Shown here one piece after another: positions 1 to 11,577 of a stretch of DNA of 64,000 bases. The position numbers and the translations under genes are program-made. This DNA is from Chondrus crispus (lineage: Eukaryota; Rhodophyta; Florideophyceae; Gigartinales; Gigartinaceae). The stretch covers positions 1-64,000 of the forward strand of contig NW_005179281.1 in assembly GCF_000350225.1 (NCBI RefSeq). Reading direction: 5' to 3'. The notes under the pieces are model-generated. The model did no database searches, was not told the origin of the DNA, and saw only the letters and a list, made by a program, of their open reading frames with translations. Each line of letters opens with the position of its first letter. The stretch's first letter is position 1.

Positions 1-1815
1 ATCCCACTAGTCCCGTGATCCTCGTCTCCATACCCCTCGGAGGGGTCATAAAAATCGCTCTCGGCAACCAGCGCTCCTGCGTATCCATTTTCTTCCTGAT
101 CAACAGCACTAGGTCCTCTGGACGCAGAAAGTGAATCGGCCAAGTGGACCGCGCCGCGGGTTTTTCGCGTGGGGTGCGGAGGCTTCTGCTTCCCCCCGTC
201 CTTAGCGTCGCTGGCGCTTGGATGGTGGCTCTCCTAGTCTTTCTCTCCTTGGCGTGGCTCGCCGAGCCATGCGCCTTCGCGTAATTAACTAGTCTCAAAA
301 ACGAAACGTCCCGATTGTCTTGTCGGTATTGAGATACCATCGGCTTGATACTCGAATCGAGTCCTTCAATAAACATTGTCATCTGTTCTTCCATCGAATA
401 TACGTTTCCACATCGATTGCTCGCGTCCGTCAGACAGATATAAAATTCCATCTCGTCTTCAGACGGTAGCTGCTGTACTTCCCGTAAAGCGAGTACAGCT
501 TGGCGGATTGCCTCATCGGTGGCGAAGCTTCGCAATAGCCACTGTACGGCCTCCGGCCAGACGGATATTTTCCCATGGTGGAACCCCGCCGTTTGTGACA
601 CCGAAGTGTCCTGCCTCAAGGCGATTCCGCTGAGGAACTCCGGTAGCAAGCGGATCACTTGCCCTTCGTTCATCTCCTAGGTGTCGAATTCCTGGACTAT
701 CTTAGCTAAAAAATCTAGAACCAATACGCCATCGTCTCCTGTGAACGTATTGTCTCTCTTCACCTTCGGTGGTATGTCTCTTCTGATCTTTCGCACGGCG
801 GTCCGCCGCTTGCTCGACAAACGTGTCTGCGGGTTCCGCAGGCGGTAGGTCCTGTACGAAAGCAACTTCTTGAAGAGATGGTTGGTTGGATTTAATTCCT
901 CCAACTCCTCCCATCGCAGTCTGCGCCGCGTCGCGATGTCTTCTGGCTCCGCTTCTTGATCTCTCCGCGAGGCGGACGAAGTGACTCCGCCTCGTTTGGA
1001 GCTCTTCTTATTTGACGAAATTCCATTTCCGTCTGTCGATCTTCGGTCGGAATTTCTCCAATGGTTCGACGAGCCGTCGTCACCATTTTCTGCTGAAACA
1101 TTCGACTCCGAATTTGAGTCGCAATTTTCGCGGTCGTCACTACAGTGACTTTTCTTCTTCTTTCGGCCCTTGGCCAACTTGGGGCTCTTCCACTTGGAAT
1201 CCCGGGTCCGGACTGACTTGTCCTTCTTCGTTGGACTGTCGATTTCTTCTCCCTCGCAGAGCGATCCCGCGTCCAAACTTGGTTTGGCCCGGCCTGCAGC
1301 TTGCTCAAGGTTCTTGAGTCGCCGCGAAGCGCGGTAGAACCGGTCGTCGATGCTGTCTCTTGTCTTGACCAGCGTTTCCAGGGCCTAATTCGCGTCTCGC
1401 CGCGCTTCTTTCGCGGCGAGCATTAGCGAATCCAGCACTTCCGGATCTCGGCCCGGGGACGCATCGGTACCTAAATTCTCAACGAGAACCACACGGGCAG
1501 TCAGCTCTTCAAGCGCAGCGTGGAACTCGGATTTTAACAACTCCTGTTGCTTCTGAAAAATGCCCAGAAGTTCATCGAGCTTGTTGCTCGTCTCCTGACG
1601 AATCTCCTTGCTCAATTTTCCGAACTTCTCTTCCAGGCCGTTTTTCTCAAAGGCCGTCCCCGAAGGGGACGCTTCTGCAACTGTGTCAGTAGCCGAATTT
1701 CCTTGGCTACGTGTACGAGGTCCTCGCGGAATCCTCGGTTCTTGAGCTGATCCAGCCCTTCTGGTCCCAGGACCGACGTCCTTGGGTTGGCTTGATGCCC
1801 TGGTCCGCTCTTAAT
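1..1815 (-). pseudogene. gag: Family A gag, 5' part, decayed (copy 1)
   Basis: This is the Gag structural protein of a Ty3/gypsy element, which would assemble the virus-like particle. It aligns by eye over its length with the intact gag at 41737-44124. Shared parts are the coiled coil near 1385-1615, the serine- and lysine-rich linker near 960-1276, and the capsid-like block at 677-900 with YRTYRLRNPQT and DDGVLVLDFLAK. Two nonsense codons stand where other copies have glutamine: one near 1385 (after RRDAN) and one at 677-679 (EFDT then stop, where others read EFDTQEMNEG). Homology continues in frame to about 190 and then appears to shift frame. The initiating ATG seen in other copies (MSTSAPG) is not visible near 1800. 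The zinc knuckle and pol lie beyond the window edge. Its 5' LTR and primer-binding site follow directly at higher coordinates. Confidence 0.8.
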
Positions 1816-1872
1816 AAACGAGACCTATCGAACTAAATTACCTATTTCCGACTTCTGTGTGTAGTTCCCAGA

Positions 1873-1890
1873 TTCTAGGTCGGGAGACCA
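1873..1890 (-). other. Primer-binding site, family A copy 1
   Basis: On the minus strand this reads TGGTCTCCCGACCTAGAA, four bases inside the LTR-A end at 1895. The same 18 bases recur next to LTRs at 44270, 48291, 59100 and 62406. It starts with TGG as expected for pairing with a tRNA CCA end. The implied tRNA end ...CGGGAGACCA resembles tRNA-Tyr of budding yeast; that identity is inference. Confidence 0.8.
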
Positions 1891-1894
1891 CTTA

Positions 1895-2999
1895 TGTAGT
1901 GCAATGTGCCTGTCAGGCCGGAACCAGGGTCCAACGGTCCAGCGACAACACAACCAACAAACAACAACCAACAAGAGTTGCCGACGGCACAGCCCTACGG
2001 AGTGTCCGATTCTCCCTCTCCCTTTAAGTGGGTTTGCGGCCCACAGCAGCTTAAGTCCCTGACAGGGGGGCGGGGGGGCAAAAGGAAGAGGCCCGCCCCG
2101 GGACAGATGGTGGTAGAGTCTTGCACAGGCAGTTGCTCGGCGAGTTCGGGGCGGTAATTAGGAAGCCGGGCCCGATGGGTCGTAAATCCAATGCTCGCGA
2201 AGCGCCTGTTACACCTTATACCCTTGATAAGGTCTTCGACGGGGGCGTCGCAACGCAGCCCGACGGGAATTAGCAAACACGTAGCAGCGCTACACCTCCG
2301 TACTGCCCGATGGCAAGGTACCGACACCGGAACGGTCGCAACCGGTATCCGATGGAACCAACACTGCCCTGTATACACAACAGGACCTTCGAGGGAAACG
2401 TCGTTGCAACAGCCTCCGTCGGTGAACGTAAACAAGTAGCAGCGCTACACCCACGTGTCGCCCGATGGTAAAGACACCTACACCGGTCCGGTCGCAACCA
2501 AAGCCGATGGCACCAACAACAACCAAAAGAACCAACACAAGAGCCCGATGACTCAAGTCTACACAATGCGGATCGCAATCAGGCACTGTGGAACCAACAC
2601 AAGATAAGGGAATAGAAATAGAGATAGAAATAGAAAAGAATAGGGGAAATAAAGGAAATGGAAAGGGAACCCCCGAGCGCAAAGGATAACGTAATCTGTG
2701 GTAAAAGGGAGCGTCTTGGGAAAGACGGACTTCGACCAAGGCGATATTCAACTCTGGCAACTCGGGTTACCTTTACTGACTTGGTGGTCAGAGGGCTAAG
2801 GTATATATCGCCCCGCCGGAGCCACTACATTAGCTCTCGGCGCTAGATCCTAGATCTAATCTAATGTTAAATAACTAATATGCAACTAATTAAAATTAAT
2901 AATTAAAATAATAAAGTGAAATGATTTCCACTTTTGCTTGTCATACCCCATCATTTCCATTTCTTTTCACCCCCCTGTGCAGCCGCTTATTGCACTACA
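1895..2999 (-). repeat. LTR-A, 5' LTR (1105 bp)
   Basis: The ends form a perfect 11-bp inverted repeat, TGTAGTGCAAT and ATTGCACTACA. A primer-binding site lies on the low-coordinate side, so this is the 5' LTR of a minus-strand element. It contains two GTAGCAGCGCTAC hairpin modules at 2281 and 2436, 155 bp apart. A TATATA motif lies near 2801, and an AT-rich stretch with AATAAA (plus strand) lies near 2910. Four further full copies of the same LTR family and one diverged copy lie in the window. Confidence 0.9.
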
Positions 3000-4900
3000 T
3001 TTGCCTTCGTCGATCTCTCCCGACGGTCTGCCTACCGCCTCACTCAGTGGGCTCAAGGAAAAGACACCCCCGAGGCGCGATTGGAGTGGCAACGCAGCCA
3101 GTGCGGATTAGAAAAGGGTACCTATATACGAATATCCGTGCGGCGCGGGTGTGACGGACATCGCTCTCCCGGCGGGCAAGTCTACGGCCAGCTCCTTCAC
3201 TCGGCTTCGTCGCGCTGAAGGTGTACGAAGCCGGCGGACAGTACCTGGGGTGACGTGGTGGGGCGGCATCGACATCACGGGCATTGCTGTTGAAAATATT
3301 TTTGCGGGAAACATTTCTAGCAAGTTTTTTGGCGTGATTCAATCAACGGATCTGATTTGTTGGCAAAAAAGGATTTCCGCTGGAAACATTTCTGCAAGTT
3401 TTTTGGGGGGTTTGATCAAGGATGCCCGCCTCCGCGTCGTAGACGCAGCTTGCAAGGGGGACGGACGGACACGATGGCGTACAGTAGACTCAGCCCTTCG
3501 CAGACGTCGAACGCAGCATAAAAGATTCTCGCACACGGGCTCTTGAAAGGCAAACTCACGAACCGGAGCACGCCGGGCCCTCGCCAACAGCACGGCGGCG
3601 ACCCAGTCAATGTCTCGTGTACATACGACCCGCCGACACGGTGTCGGACGAGCGGCGCCTCGCGCGCCCGCGACTCCACGAAGGACGGCGCGAGCGAGGG
3701 ACTCTACAAGTATGAAGGATGAAAACGCCTCCTGCTCAGCGGAGGGGGAAAGTCCCGCACCGCGGGGAAGCGACTGTGACGGGCGAAGGAGCGAGTAGGT
3801 GCTCGCGACCAGTTGACCGGCCGGCATGCACGCCGGCGCCGGCGACGGTTCACAAGGAATACCTCCGACCCTGGCGGCGGTGTATCTCCCTTCAGGGACA
3901 CGCAGAGTTGACGCCTAGTCGAGCACCGACGCATCTCGGCCCCGCCATCGACGCGCCAAACAGCAGACACCCCAGAACGCCGACGTCACTGCTAGCAGCG
4001 CCCGGCTGCGCCGCACGCATCCGAGGGAAACTGCAAGACGCAAGAGGCGAGCACGGTACGGCGTCGAACTGTTGAGGGCGAGCTCAGACGGCGGTGCATT
4101 TCCCGCCACGATCCGGGGGGGACCGACAGGACTGTCGCCGAATTCAGGAGCGCCTCACCCCCTCACCCGCTCCCGGCGCTCCGGGAAGGCGGGTACCCCG
4201 CGACAACGAGAGGATGAAGGGAAGGCAACGAGGACAACATGACACGGCACGCTGCATCACCTAAGCAGACACAAGAACGGTGGAGGAGGCGTCTGTCCGC
4301 CGGCTCAACAGACGCCAAAGGGCCCCGACGGAAACGACAGCGCCGAGGATAGCGTGAAGGGCGGTTCAAGAACAAAATCTGACCTCCACGACGCGCGCAA
4401 AAACTGGACGTACGGACTTGCAGGGCGCGTCGTAACGACAGAAACGCCGGAAGGAGTGAATCGCGAGGTAAACAAACTCTGGCGAGTTCGGAGTAAGGGG
4501 GGGTTTTGCGATACGTCACGCGGAGAGAGTATACGTAGGGTGCAGAACTTGCCGCACAAGACAGAACCACCGATCGGTCGTGGTAAGGAGAGGACTGCGG
4601 GGGATTCGAAAGAGGGATGCCGCCTCCCGCGACAGTCTACCGACCCCCAGCGGAGAGCACGACCAACGGCGGCCCTACGTCCGGCTCCGACGAGCCGGGA
4701 GGAGCCACACTCGCTCGCAAACGAGAGCGAGGAGTGCTCATGACGCTTGCGGGAGGAATATACCCGGTATTAATACGGGGTCGCGGCGGACGAAGTGAGA
4801 GAGCCGCGACAGGGGACACGAGAGAAAGGGAGCGCAGCGCAGGGCAAAAGAGGCAAGGCGGACGTATCGATGAAGGGAAAGGACCCCCCCTATTTTCGAA
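3000..4900 (+). other. 3' region of a family B element, without clear gene
   Basis: This lies between LTR-A and a hairpin, polypurine tract and LTR-B, so it is the distal 3' region of a plus-strand B element cut off on the left. Short ORFs exist on both strands, the longest being 3339-3827 and 4163-4570 on the minus strand. They are arginine- and serine-rich, and I cannot match them to anything. The last codons before 4925 read VNADVHA then stop, matching the C-terminus of B pol. A short imperfect duplication occupies 3303-3420. Confidence 0.45.
3303..3420. repeat. Short imperfect direct repeat
   Basis: Two copies of a unit of about 42 bases (3303-3344 and 3378-3420) share GGAAACATTTCT and GCAAGTTTTTTGG, separated by about 33 bases. 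No coding function is apparent. Confidence 0.6.
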
Positions 4901-4933
4901 CGTGAACGCGGACGTTCACGCTTGAGGGGGCCG
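4901..4933 (+). other. Hairpin plus polypurine tract before LTR-B
   Basis: CGTGAACG, loop CGGA, CGTTCACG (4901-4920) is followed by CTTGAGGGGGCCG immediately before the LTR start at 4934. The purine run sits where second-strand priming occurs in LTR retrotransposons. The same module ends the pol gene at 8921. Confidence 0.75.
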
Positions 4934-5573
4934 TGTAGCATAACCGTCGGCTACTGTATTATACATTAGATTTAGAATTAGATCTAACGCTGTAAGGTAC
5001 GGACCTTACAGCGTGCGCGCGCGCACACCTTACAGCGCGCGCGCACCAACACATGTACCCCACGTGTAGCACACGTATGCTGTCAGCCCCGACGGCTGAC
5101 AGCGTTACAGTGCGGGCCGGCCCGCACTGTATACAGTAAGCCGACTACAGTACAGTCCGTACTGTACTGTAGACGGTTAATTAACTTGTACAATAAATAT
5201 AGGGAGCGACTGCCGGCGGGGAGGGCCAGGACACGCAACCCTCCACCGACGGTCGACCACCCAGCTTACTCTACTCACACCGCCGTTCCGCGAGTAGTTA
5301 CCACCGAGCGGGTAGTGGACGCGCGCGATACCGCGGGGAGCTGCGATCCGCCTCCGCCCATCAGTACCGGATCGTCGACCGGTACTGCTCCGGGGCGTCG
5401 AGGCGTCGATCCATTTGCCTACGCGCGCGTCCCCGCCGACCACGCTTTACCACCCGCTACCGGCCCGCTTCCGGTGGCGTTGGTTGGTTCAAGACCCTCG
5501 GTACGCCGATCCGGGGTCTTCCGCCGAACATCGCGAACACCCCCTCCGCCGTGTGTGGGGTGTTTATGCGACA
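4934..5573 (+). repeat. LTR-B (640 bp)
   Basis: It starts TGTAGCATAA after a polypurine tract and ends GTTTATGCGACA. It is the 3' LTR of the element to its left and also adjoins the pol remnant to its right. A TATA-like AATAAATATAG lies near 5190, downstream of four strong hairpins. Pairing is conserved but stem sequence differs from the 15108 copy. No primer-binding site follows, so the adjoining element has lost its leader and gag. Confidence 0.85.
4988..5172 (+). other. Array of four hairpins in LTR-B
   Basis: Stems are 4988-4998 with 5003-5013 (11 bp), 5079-5088 with 5094-5103 (10 bp), 5107-5116 with 5121-5130 (10 bp) and 5145-5156 with 5161-5172 (12 bp). Loops are four to five bases long. 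All lie upstream of the TATA-like box. Equivalent stems in other copies differ by paired substitutions. Confidence 0.8.
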
Positions 5574-8500
5574 CCGGTACGGACGTCCGCCCGGCGAAGT
5601 GCCCGCCGCCGGAAGTGCGCACCGCACGCGTCTCTAAAATGGATCCCGAAAATCCGCCCGAGGATTGGGAAAAAGAAATCGACTTGTCATACATCGACGA
5701 TGACGAGTTGCGGGGCCACGTCCTCGAGATGCTCCGTAAGCACTCGAGTCTGTGGAGCGGTGCGCTCGGAACGATCCGAGCGACCGAACACCGCATTCCT
5801 CTCCAACCGGGTACGAAGCCGATACGTTCAATGCCCTACCGAAAGGGGCCGGCTATGCGTGAGATGGTCGCCAAGGAAGTCAACAAAATGTTGAACGCAG
5901 GGGTAATCGAACCCGCGAGCACCGAGTGGGCGTCCCCTGTGGTGCTCGTACCGAAGAAAGACGGCTCTCTTCGGTTCTGCGTGGACTACCGGCGTCTCAA
6001 CGCGAAGACGGCAGCGGATTCGTATCCGCTGCCCCGGATGAACGACGGCATGGATTCGCTCGGAGATGCAGCCGTCCTCACGACGTTGGACTGCAATTCC
6101 GGTTATTGGCATATCCCCATCGCTCCAGAAGACCGGGACAAGACCACGGTCACTACGCATATGGGACGTTTCGCCATTTGCATATGTCGTTCGGGCTAAA
6201 GGGGGCACCGCCCACCTTCCAACGTGCCCTCGACATCATCCTATCTGGCGTCCGATGGCAGATATGCCTCGTCTACCTCGATGATGTCATCGTGTTCTCC
6301 CGTACGCACGGAGAACACGCGAAGCATCTCGACACTGTCTTGAGCTTGTTGAGGAGCGCCGGAATCTCCCTCAAGCTCAAGAAGTGTAGCTTCTTCCAAC
6401 CGAAGGTGCACTACCTGGGGCACGTCATTACCCCAGGTAAGCTGAGCGTCGCCGAAGCGGCCGCGGACGCTTTCAAAACGTTCACGTTCCCGAGGACCCT
6501 GAGGCAGGTGCGGTCGTTTCTCGGGGCGTGCAACGTCTACGGCCGCTTCGTGAAGGGGTTCGCGAAAATTGCGCGTCCATTAACGGAATGACGCGCAAAG
6601 ACGCGGACCCCGACTTCGAAAACCCGACGGAGCCGCAACTTCAAGCATTCGAAGCGTTGAAGGAGCGAATGATTTCCCGGCTGATCCTAGCATTGCCGCG
6701 GTACGGTCGGCCGTACATGATCGACACGGATACTAGTGCCTATCAACTGGGCTGTACGTTGCTCCAGGAACACGAAGAGGCGAACGATTGGCGACCCGTC
6801 GGGTATTGGTCGTACTCACTGTCCGATAGTGAGCGCAACTACAGCGCTACGGAGCGCGAGTGCTCTGCTGTAGTGTGGGCCGTCCGCACACTACGGCCGT
6901 ACGTCAAAGGTACCAAGTTCACCGTCCGGACGGACCATGATGCCCTCCGATGGCTCATGTCCCTCACGGAGAGCTCCGGAAGGCTTACCCGGTGGCGACT
7001 GCGTTTGGCAGAATACGACTTCAAAATCCAGTACCGCCCCGGGGGTGTGCACCAGGTGCCCGATGCTCTGTCACGTCTCGTGTCGCCAAGGGTCTCCGAC
7101 GACCCTCGCCCAGTCGTCGAGGTGGATGACGACATTCACACCTTCGATGCGGGTACGACCGTCCGTGACGTGTCGGACGATCTCGCGAACCACGTCTGTA
7201 CCGCGAGCTGCGATCACAAGGCCGTCCATGTCTTAGTGACAACAAGGAACCAAGCCGGATCGTGAAGAGGTTCGCGCGTCCGTACGCGCGACGAGCCGAG
7301 GGGCGACGACGAGGCCCCCGCTCTTGAAGGACCTAAATCGTTCTGGGGGGAGAACGACGAGTTCGACGCTGTCGACATCGAGCGCGCCGAACAACCCGAA
7401 GTTGGCGCGCTCGCCTCCACGGTCGCCCCTCCGCAGGACGACCTTCCGGCTCCTCTTACGTTAGAGGAGATAGCCAAAGAGCAACGCGTGGATGACTTCT
7501 GCCAGACCGTACTGGCACGACAGTCAGAGTCCCGGGACTCCGCGTTCTTCGAAGACCGCCACGGGGTGCTCAAACGGAGACACCCCTTCCACCCTGACAT
7601 CGTGCAGGTCGTGGTGCCTCGGACGCTACGGGCTCGGCTTCTTCAGCTCTGCCACACACCAACAATCGCGGGGCACCCGGGCCAGAACCGTATGTACTTC
7701 GCGCTTCGTCGCGAGTACTACTGGCCCCATCTCGCAGCAGATGTCGCAGCTACGGTGCGAGGGTGCCGAACCTGCGCGATGAACCGTGTTAAGTTGCGGA
7801 AACACCTCAACCGTTTGAAGTTTTTCCCGGCCACACGGCCGTTTGAGAGCCTCGGCATCGACATCTTGGGACCGTTACCCAAGACGAAGGCGGGGAAACG
7901 GTTTCTTCTCGTAATTACGGACCGTTTCACCAAGCTGACTCAAGTTGTGGCACTGCGGACCGTAACCGCGTACACGGTCGCCGTCGCGTTCTGCGACGCG
8001 TGGGTATTTAAATACGGCGTCCCACGCTCGCTACTGTCGGATAACGGACAGCAGTTTAACGCGAAGTTCTTCCACAGCACGTGCCGTGTCCTGGGGGTGA
8101 CGAACTTGTACACTTCGGCGTACCACCCCCAGACGAACGGGCAGGTCGAGCGATACAACCGGACGATCGCTTCGATGTTACGCAATTACGTCAGCAAACA
8201 TCAGGACGACTGGGACGTGTACGTAGGGCCGCTTACGTACGCGTACAACTCCCACGTAAACCGTACCACGCGTACGACGCCCTTAGAGCTCGTTCTCAGC
8301 CGACCACCGCCGGAGTTCTCTCTACGCAGAGCCGACGGTGATGCGCCTCCGTCCGATAGGAGGACCTTGCGCGTTGAGTTCCTCAAGACGTTGGACGACA
8401 CGATCCAGAAGGCGTGCGGGAGCCTGCGTCGGATGCAGGCCGGGTACAAGCGCGACTTCGACAAGCGCGTGCGACAGATTAACATGTGCCTGGCACCGGG

Positions 8501-8945
8501 TAATTACGTCTACCTGAACCCCACCGATGGGGCGACGACGTCCAACAAACTCGCGTCGCCCGCCATGGGGCCATACCGGGTACTCGCCAACGACCGGCGA
8601 ACCATCACGATCGATCGTGATGGTGTTACCGAACGCGTCTCCGCAGACCGTTGCGTGTACGCCCCACCGCCGATACACGCACCGCGGACGAGTACAACAA
8701 CCCCGGGTGACCTTGCCAACAACATCACCGAGGGTACGCAGTATGCCGTTGAGCGATTACTCCGGCATCGTACCATGGAAGACGGAACTACCGAGTTCCT
8801 CATCAAGTGGGCGGACTACGAAACGCCCACCTGGACAGCCCGGACTCACGTCCCGGAGGAGTTGGTGTCCCGTTACGCCCAACGACTCCGGAGACGTACT
8901 GGTAGGGACCTCAATTCGGACGTGAACGCGGACGTTCAGTCTTGA
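5574..8945 (+). pseudogene. pol: Family B pol: RT, RNase H, integrase, chromodomain (copy 1)
   Basis: This is the polymerase polyprotein of a chromodomain Ty3/gypsy element. Reverse transcriptase starts near 5639 (MDPENPPEDWEKEIDLSYID); SPVVLVPKKDG, FCVDYRRLN and the YLDD active site (near 6272) are all visible. RNase H follows near 6715-7090 (IDTDTSAYQLG, YSATERECSAV, ALSRL). Integrase is in the clean 485-codon ORF 7488-8945. It has a zinc-binding HHCC region (HPGQN, CRTCAM), catalytic D in LGIDILGP, D in LLSDNGQQF and E in NGQVERYNR. A chromodomain (YAVERLL, FLIKWADYETPTW) lies near 8740-8880. Lesions are frameshifts near 6170 and 6580 and a TGA at 7263-7265. Gag, protease and primer-binding site are missing: LTR-B ends 65 bases before the RT. 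Not functional as it stands. Confidence 0.93.
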
Positions 8946-8956
8946 GGAGGGGGCCC
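8921..8956 (+). other. Hairpin, stop codon and purine tract at end of B pol
   Basis: TGAACG, CGGA, CGTTCA forms a stem at 8923-8938. CTTGAGGAGGGGGCCCC follows and supplies both the pol TGA stop (8943-8945) and a purine run. The same module precedes the LTRs at 4934 and 15108, so this copy could be an internal polypurine tract. Confidence 0.65.
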
Positions 8957-10136
8957 CAACCGTCCCATTACGTCTAAATTCAACCGTTTTGTTACGGCTA
9001 AATTCTTCGCTCGCGCCATGGGAGGAGGAGGCTCACGGAAGTCAAGCCGTATTGACTTCCGGACGCCAAGGACGTAAGGCGTAAGGATGAGGCAGTACGG
9101 ACTACCTCAAGGAATTGTGGCCCTCGTATTGACCGACTATACGAGGGTCGACGTGTACTCGAACGGATAAAGCGAATGCCCCTTTTCGGGAGCATAAATG
9201 TCGGACGCTTCCCCCCGAACTAGGTCGCCGGACATTCCGTTAAGTCCGGCAACCGCGGCGAGAGGACGTCCGACGAACGACACGATCACCTGCACAAGGC
9301 AGCCGGTATCGGAAGCAATTAGGCCTCCGTCAGCCGATCGGTAGCGAGCGCTTACGGAGTTGGATGTGATAATTCGCGTCTTAGGGGACGCGAAACGTCC
9401 CAGTGATGGCCGCCTAGAATGCGGCATCATGGTCAAGTCGCGCCAGGTGAGCGTGGGAGCGAACGGATTGCACAAAGCAAGGCGGGAGGTGTGAAGAATA
9501 GCTTACGCATACTTTGGTACGGGCCGAGTGAGAACGGAGGAGGGGGCGGACGAACAACCGCCACTCCACTGCCACGATAATATGCCAAGAGAGGTACCGC
9601 ATGGCCTCAGAAATGATTGGGATAATAACGGTCACCCCAGGGATGATATAATGCTGTACAGTGCTTGGGCCGCCGTCGCGATCAACATGGAAAAATATTG
9701 AGAAATAAGTCCTACTGTGCAGCGCTCGGTCTCAATCTGCCACCACGGGCAGGAGAAAATTAACGAAAAAGTAGTCGCGAAAATGGACAACTCACGTGAG
9801 CAAACGCATGCACGTTGGCATGCGAGACACGCAATGGCACGCGGGATGGCCGAACGTACCCTCGGCCTGACCGGTCCGACGGACCGTACCGCACCCCGAC
9901 GGAGACACACTCTCTGGCGGCGACAACTGAAGCGGCGCTCCGGACACGCAGCCTGCCGACGACAACGTCCGTGATCGGCAGCTGAAGGGCGACCGCGTTG
10001 ACACCGCCACCTTACACGGAAACCAAAAATATTGGGTGGTGGAAATTGCCGCGGGCAAACAGGTGGCCCGAACCACACGTGCACGGCGCAGCGCGCGCGT
10101 CAGACGTCCGAAATGGAGCGACGAGCGCGATTCAAA

Positions 10137-10838
10137 TCACCACCACCGACCTTCGTGGTGAGTGAACCGATAACTGCTTCGACAAGGAGACGTCACGAGC
10201 TCTTCGTACGCGGACGCCGCGCAAAAATCCACGGCGTCGACAAGGCCGACATCGGGGCGACCTTCACAGCCCTGAGACAGAGGGCCCCCACAACAACACG
10301 AATGTCGTTGCTCGTCAAGAACGACCGCGCCGATGGCGGCGCAGCATGACCTGAAACCGGCGAGCTCGTCTTGGATCGTCTTCTGCAGCGTGTGCGTCGT
10401 TACGTGCGCGTCGTCGGTCACCGCACGTGTCGGGGAGCGCTTGCGCCGTACCGCCAATGGAGAGGCACCGGAGGCCGCCCGTGGAAAGACATGGCGGAGA
10501 GGGAGGAGATTGTACCCATTGCGAGGCGTGGAGTGTCGAATGGTAAAGGAAAGGGGGAAGCAGTCTCGCAAGGAAGCGGTATGGCAAGGGGAAGCCGGTC
10601 TGCGCTGCCAACTATCCGCCTTCCCTCCATTTAAGTTCCGCTCGCGTCGTAAGGAAGCCTGGCGATCCATGGAATAGCCGTCGGCCAAGTCCGTCGAGAC
10701 GCAGTCACCGCCACCGCGGAAGACGACGATCTGGAGGCCGACATCGTACGTCTTCCCGCCACCGTCGCGTCCGTCGTCCCCAGTCGGACTCTGTACAATA
10801 CCAACACGCGCGGGGCGCGACCTGAGCTCAGACGACAA
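10137..10838 (-). CDS. Antisense ORF with a Walker A-like motif (233 codons)
   Basis: I do not recognise this protein. It runs opposite to B pol, downstream of the larger antisense frame when read on the minus strand. Near its N-terminus it has GRDGGGKT, which fits the P-loop pattern GxxGxGKT. Further on it has AVVLDEQ, which could pass for a Walker B strand. The rest is rich in Arg, Ser and Cys and looks low-complexity. In family A an antisense ORF at 29914-30351 also carries GSGKT in the same relative position. The motif may be chance in GC-rich sequence; treat it as a weak hypothetical. Confidence 0.25.
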   Translation of the reverse strand: MSSELRSRPARVGIVQSPTGDDGRDGGGKTYDVGLQIVVFRGGGDCVSTDLADGYSMDRQASLRRERNLNGGKADSWQRRPASPCHTASLRDCFPLSFTIRHSTPRNGYNLLPLRHVFPRAASGASPLAVRRKRSPTRAVTDDAHVTTHTLQKTIQDELAGFRSCCAAIGAVVLDEQRHSCCCGGPLSQGCEGRPDVGLVDAVDFCAASAYEELVTSPCRSSYRFTHHEGRWW

Positions 10839-11577
10839 TTGTAGAGAGAAAAGGACGGTAGGCGGGTTGACCGCCCCCGAGTGGTACGCGTATTAAGTAC
10901 CACGCACACCACAAACGCGCTGTGTGACGCGGCGTGGAGGGGCAAGGGAAGGAACCAGCGAACAGAAGAATACGGTTGCCTCGCACAGGGAGTACGTACC
11001 CCGCCGACCGCCAGCGGAGGGATTCCGACAGGAGAACCGGCCACAGTAAGATGCGAGGGCGCGCTCGCCGCCGGTGTCCTTGGGCTTATTGCGAAGCGCA
11101 CAAGCGGAAACGTCTCTGCTTTCCCGTCATGAATGATGGGAACACGGTTCTGAAAGACCACCAGCAACCCATCCCTCCCTCTCAACGATAGACTGCGTCC
11201 AAATGGGACTTCTCCTGCCCCGCCGTACCCCTCCCTAAAACACGGGAGTGGTTTTACAAGGTCCAGTCGCCCCCGACGCGAACGAATTGGAAGAGCCAAA
11301 GGAGTGACCCCCAGCGCTGCGCGTGCAGCACGAATTGCATGAAACGGACAGCGCGCGCCAGACCTTCGACAAAGAGAAACAAAGCGGAACGGATGACGCA
11401 GTCGAAGAGAGCGCGACCCCACGGCTCGGGCGTATACAAGGAGCTCGCTTGCGGAAGGACACCCGTTAAAAGCGGCAACAGGAGAAAGGACCAAGTACAG
11501 TAAGGTCACTGGGTCCCTTTATTCGAAGGAGTACTCGCTACAGCTAACAATCGCAGCGAACCAGGGCAAAAGCGAGC

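Noticed and set aside
5186-5638. N-terminal extension of the B pol ORF beginning MYNKYRERLPAG
   Set aside because: It is translation of LTR-B sequence; homology to pol begins only near 5639.
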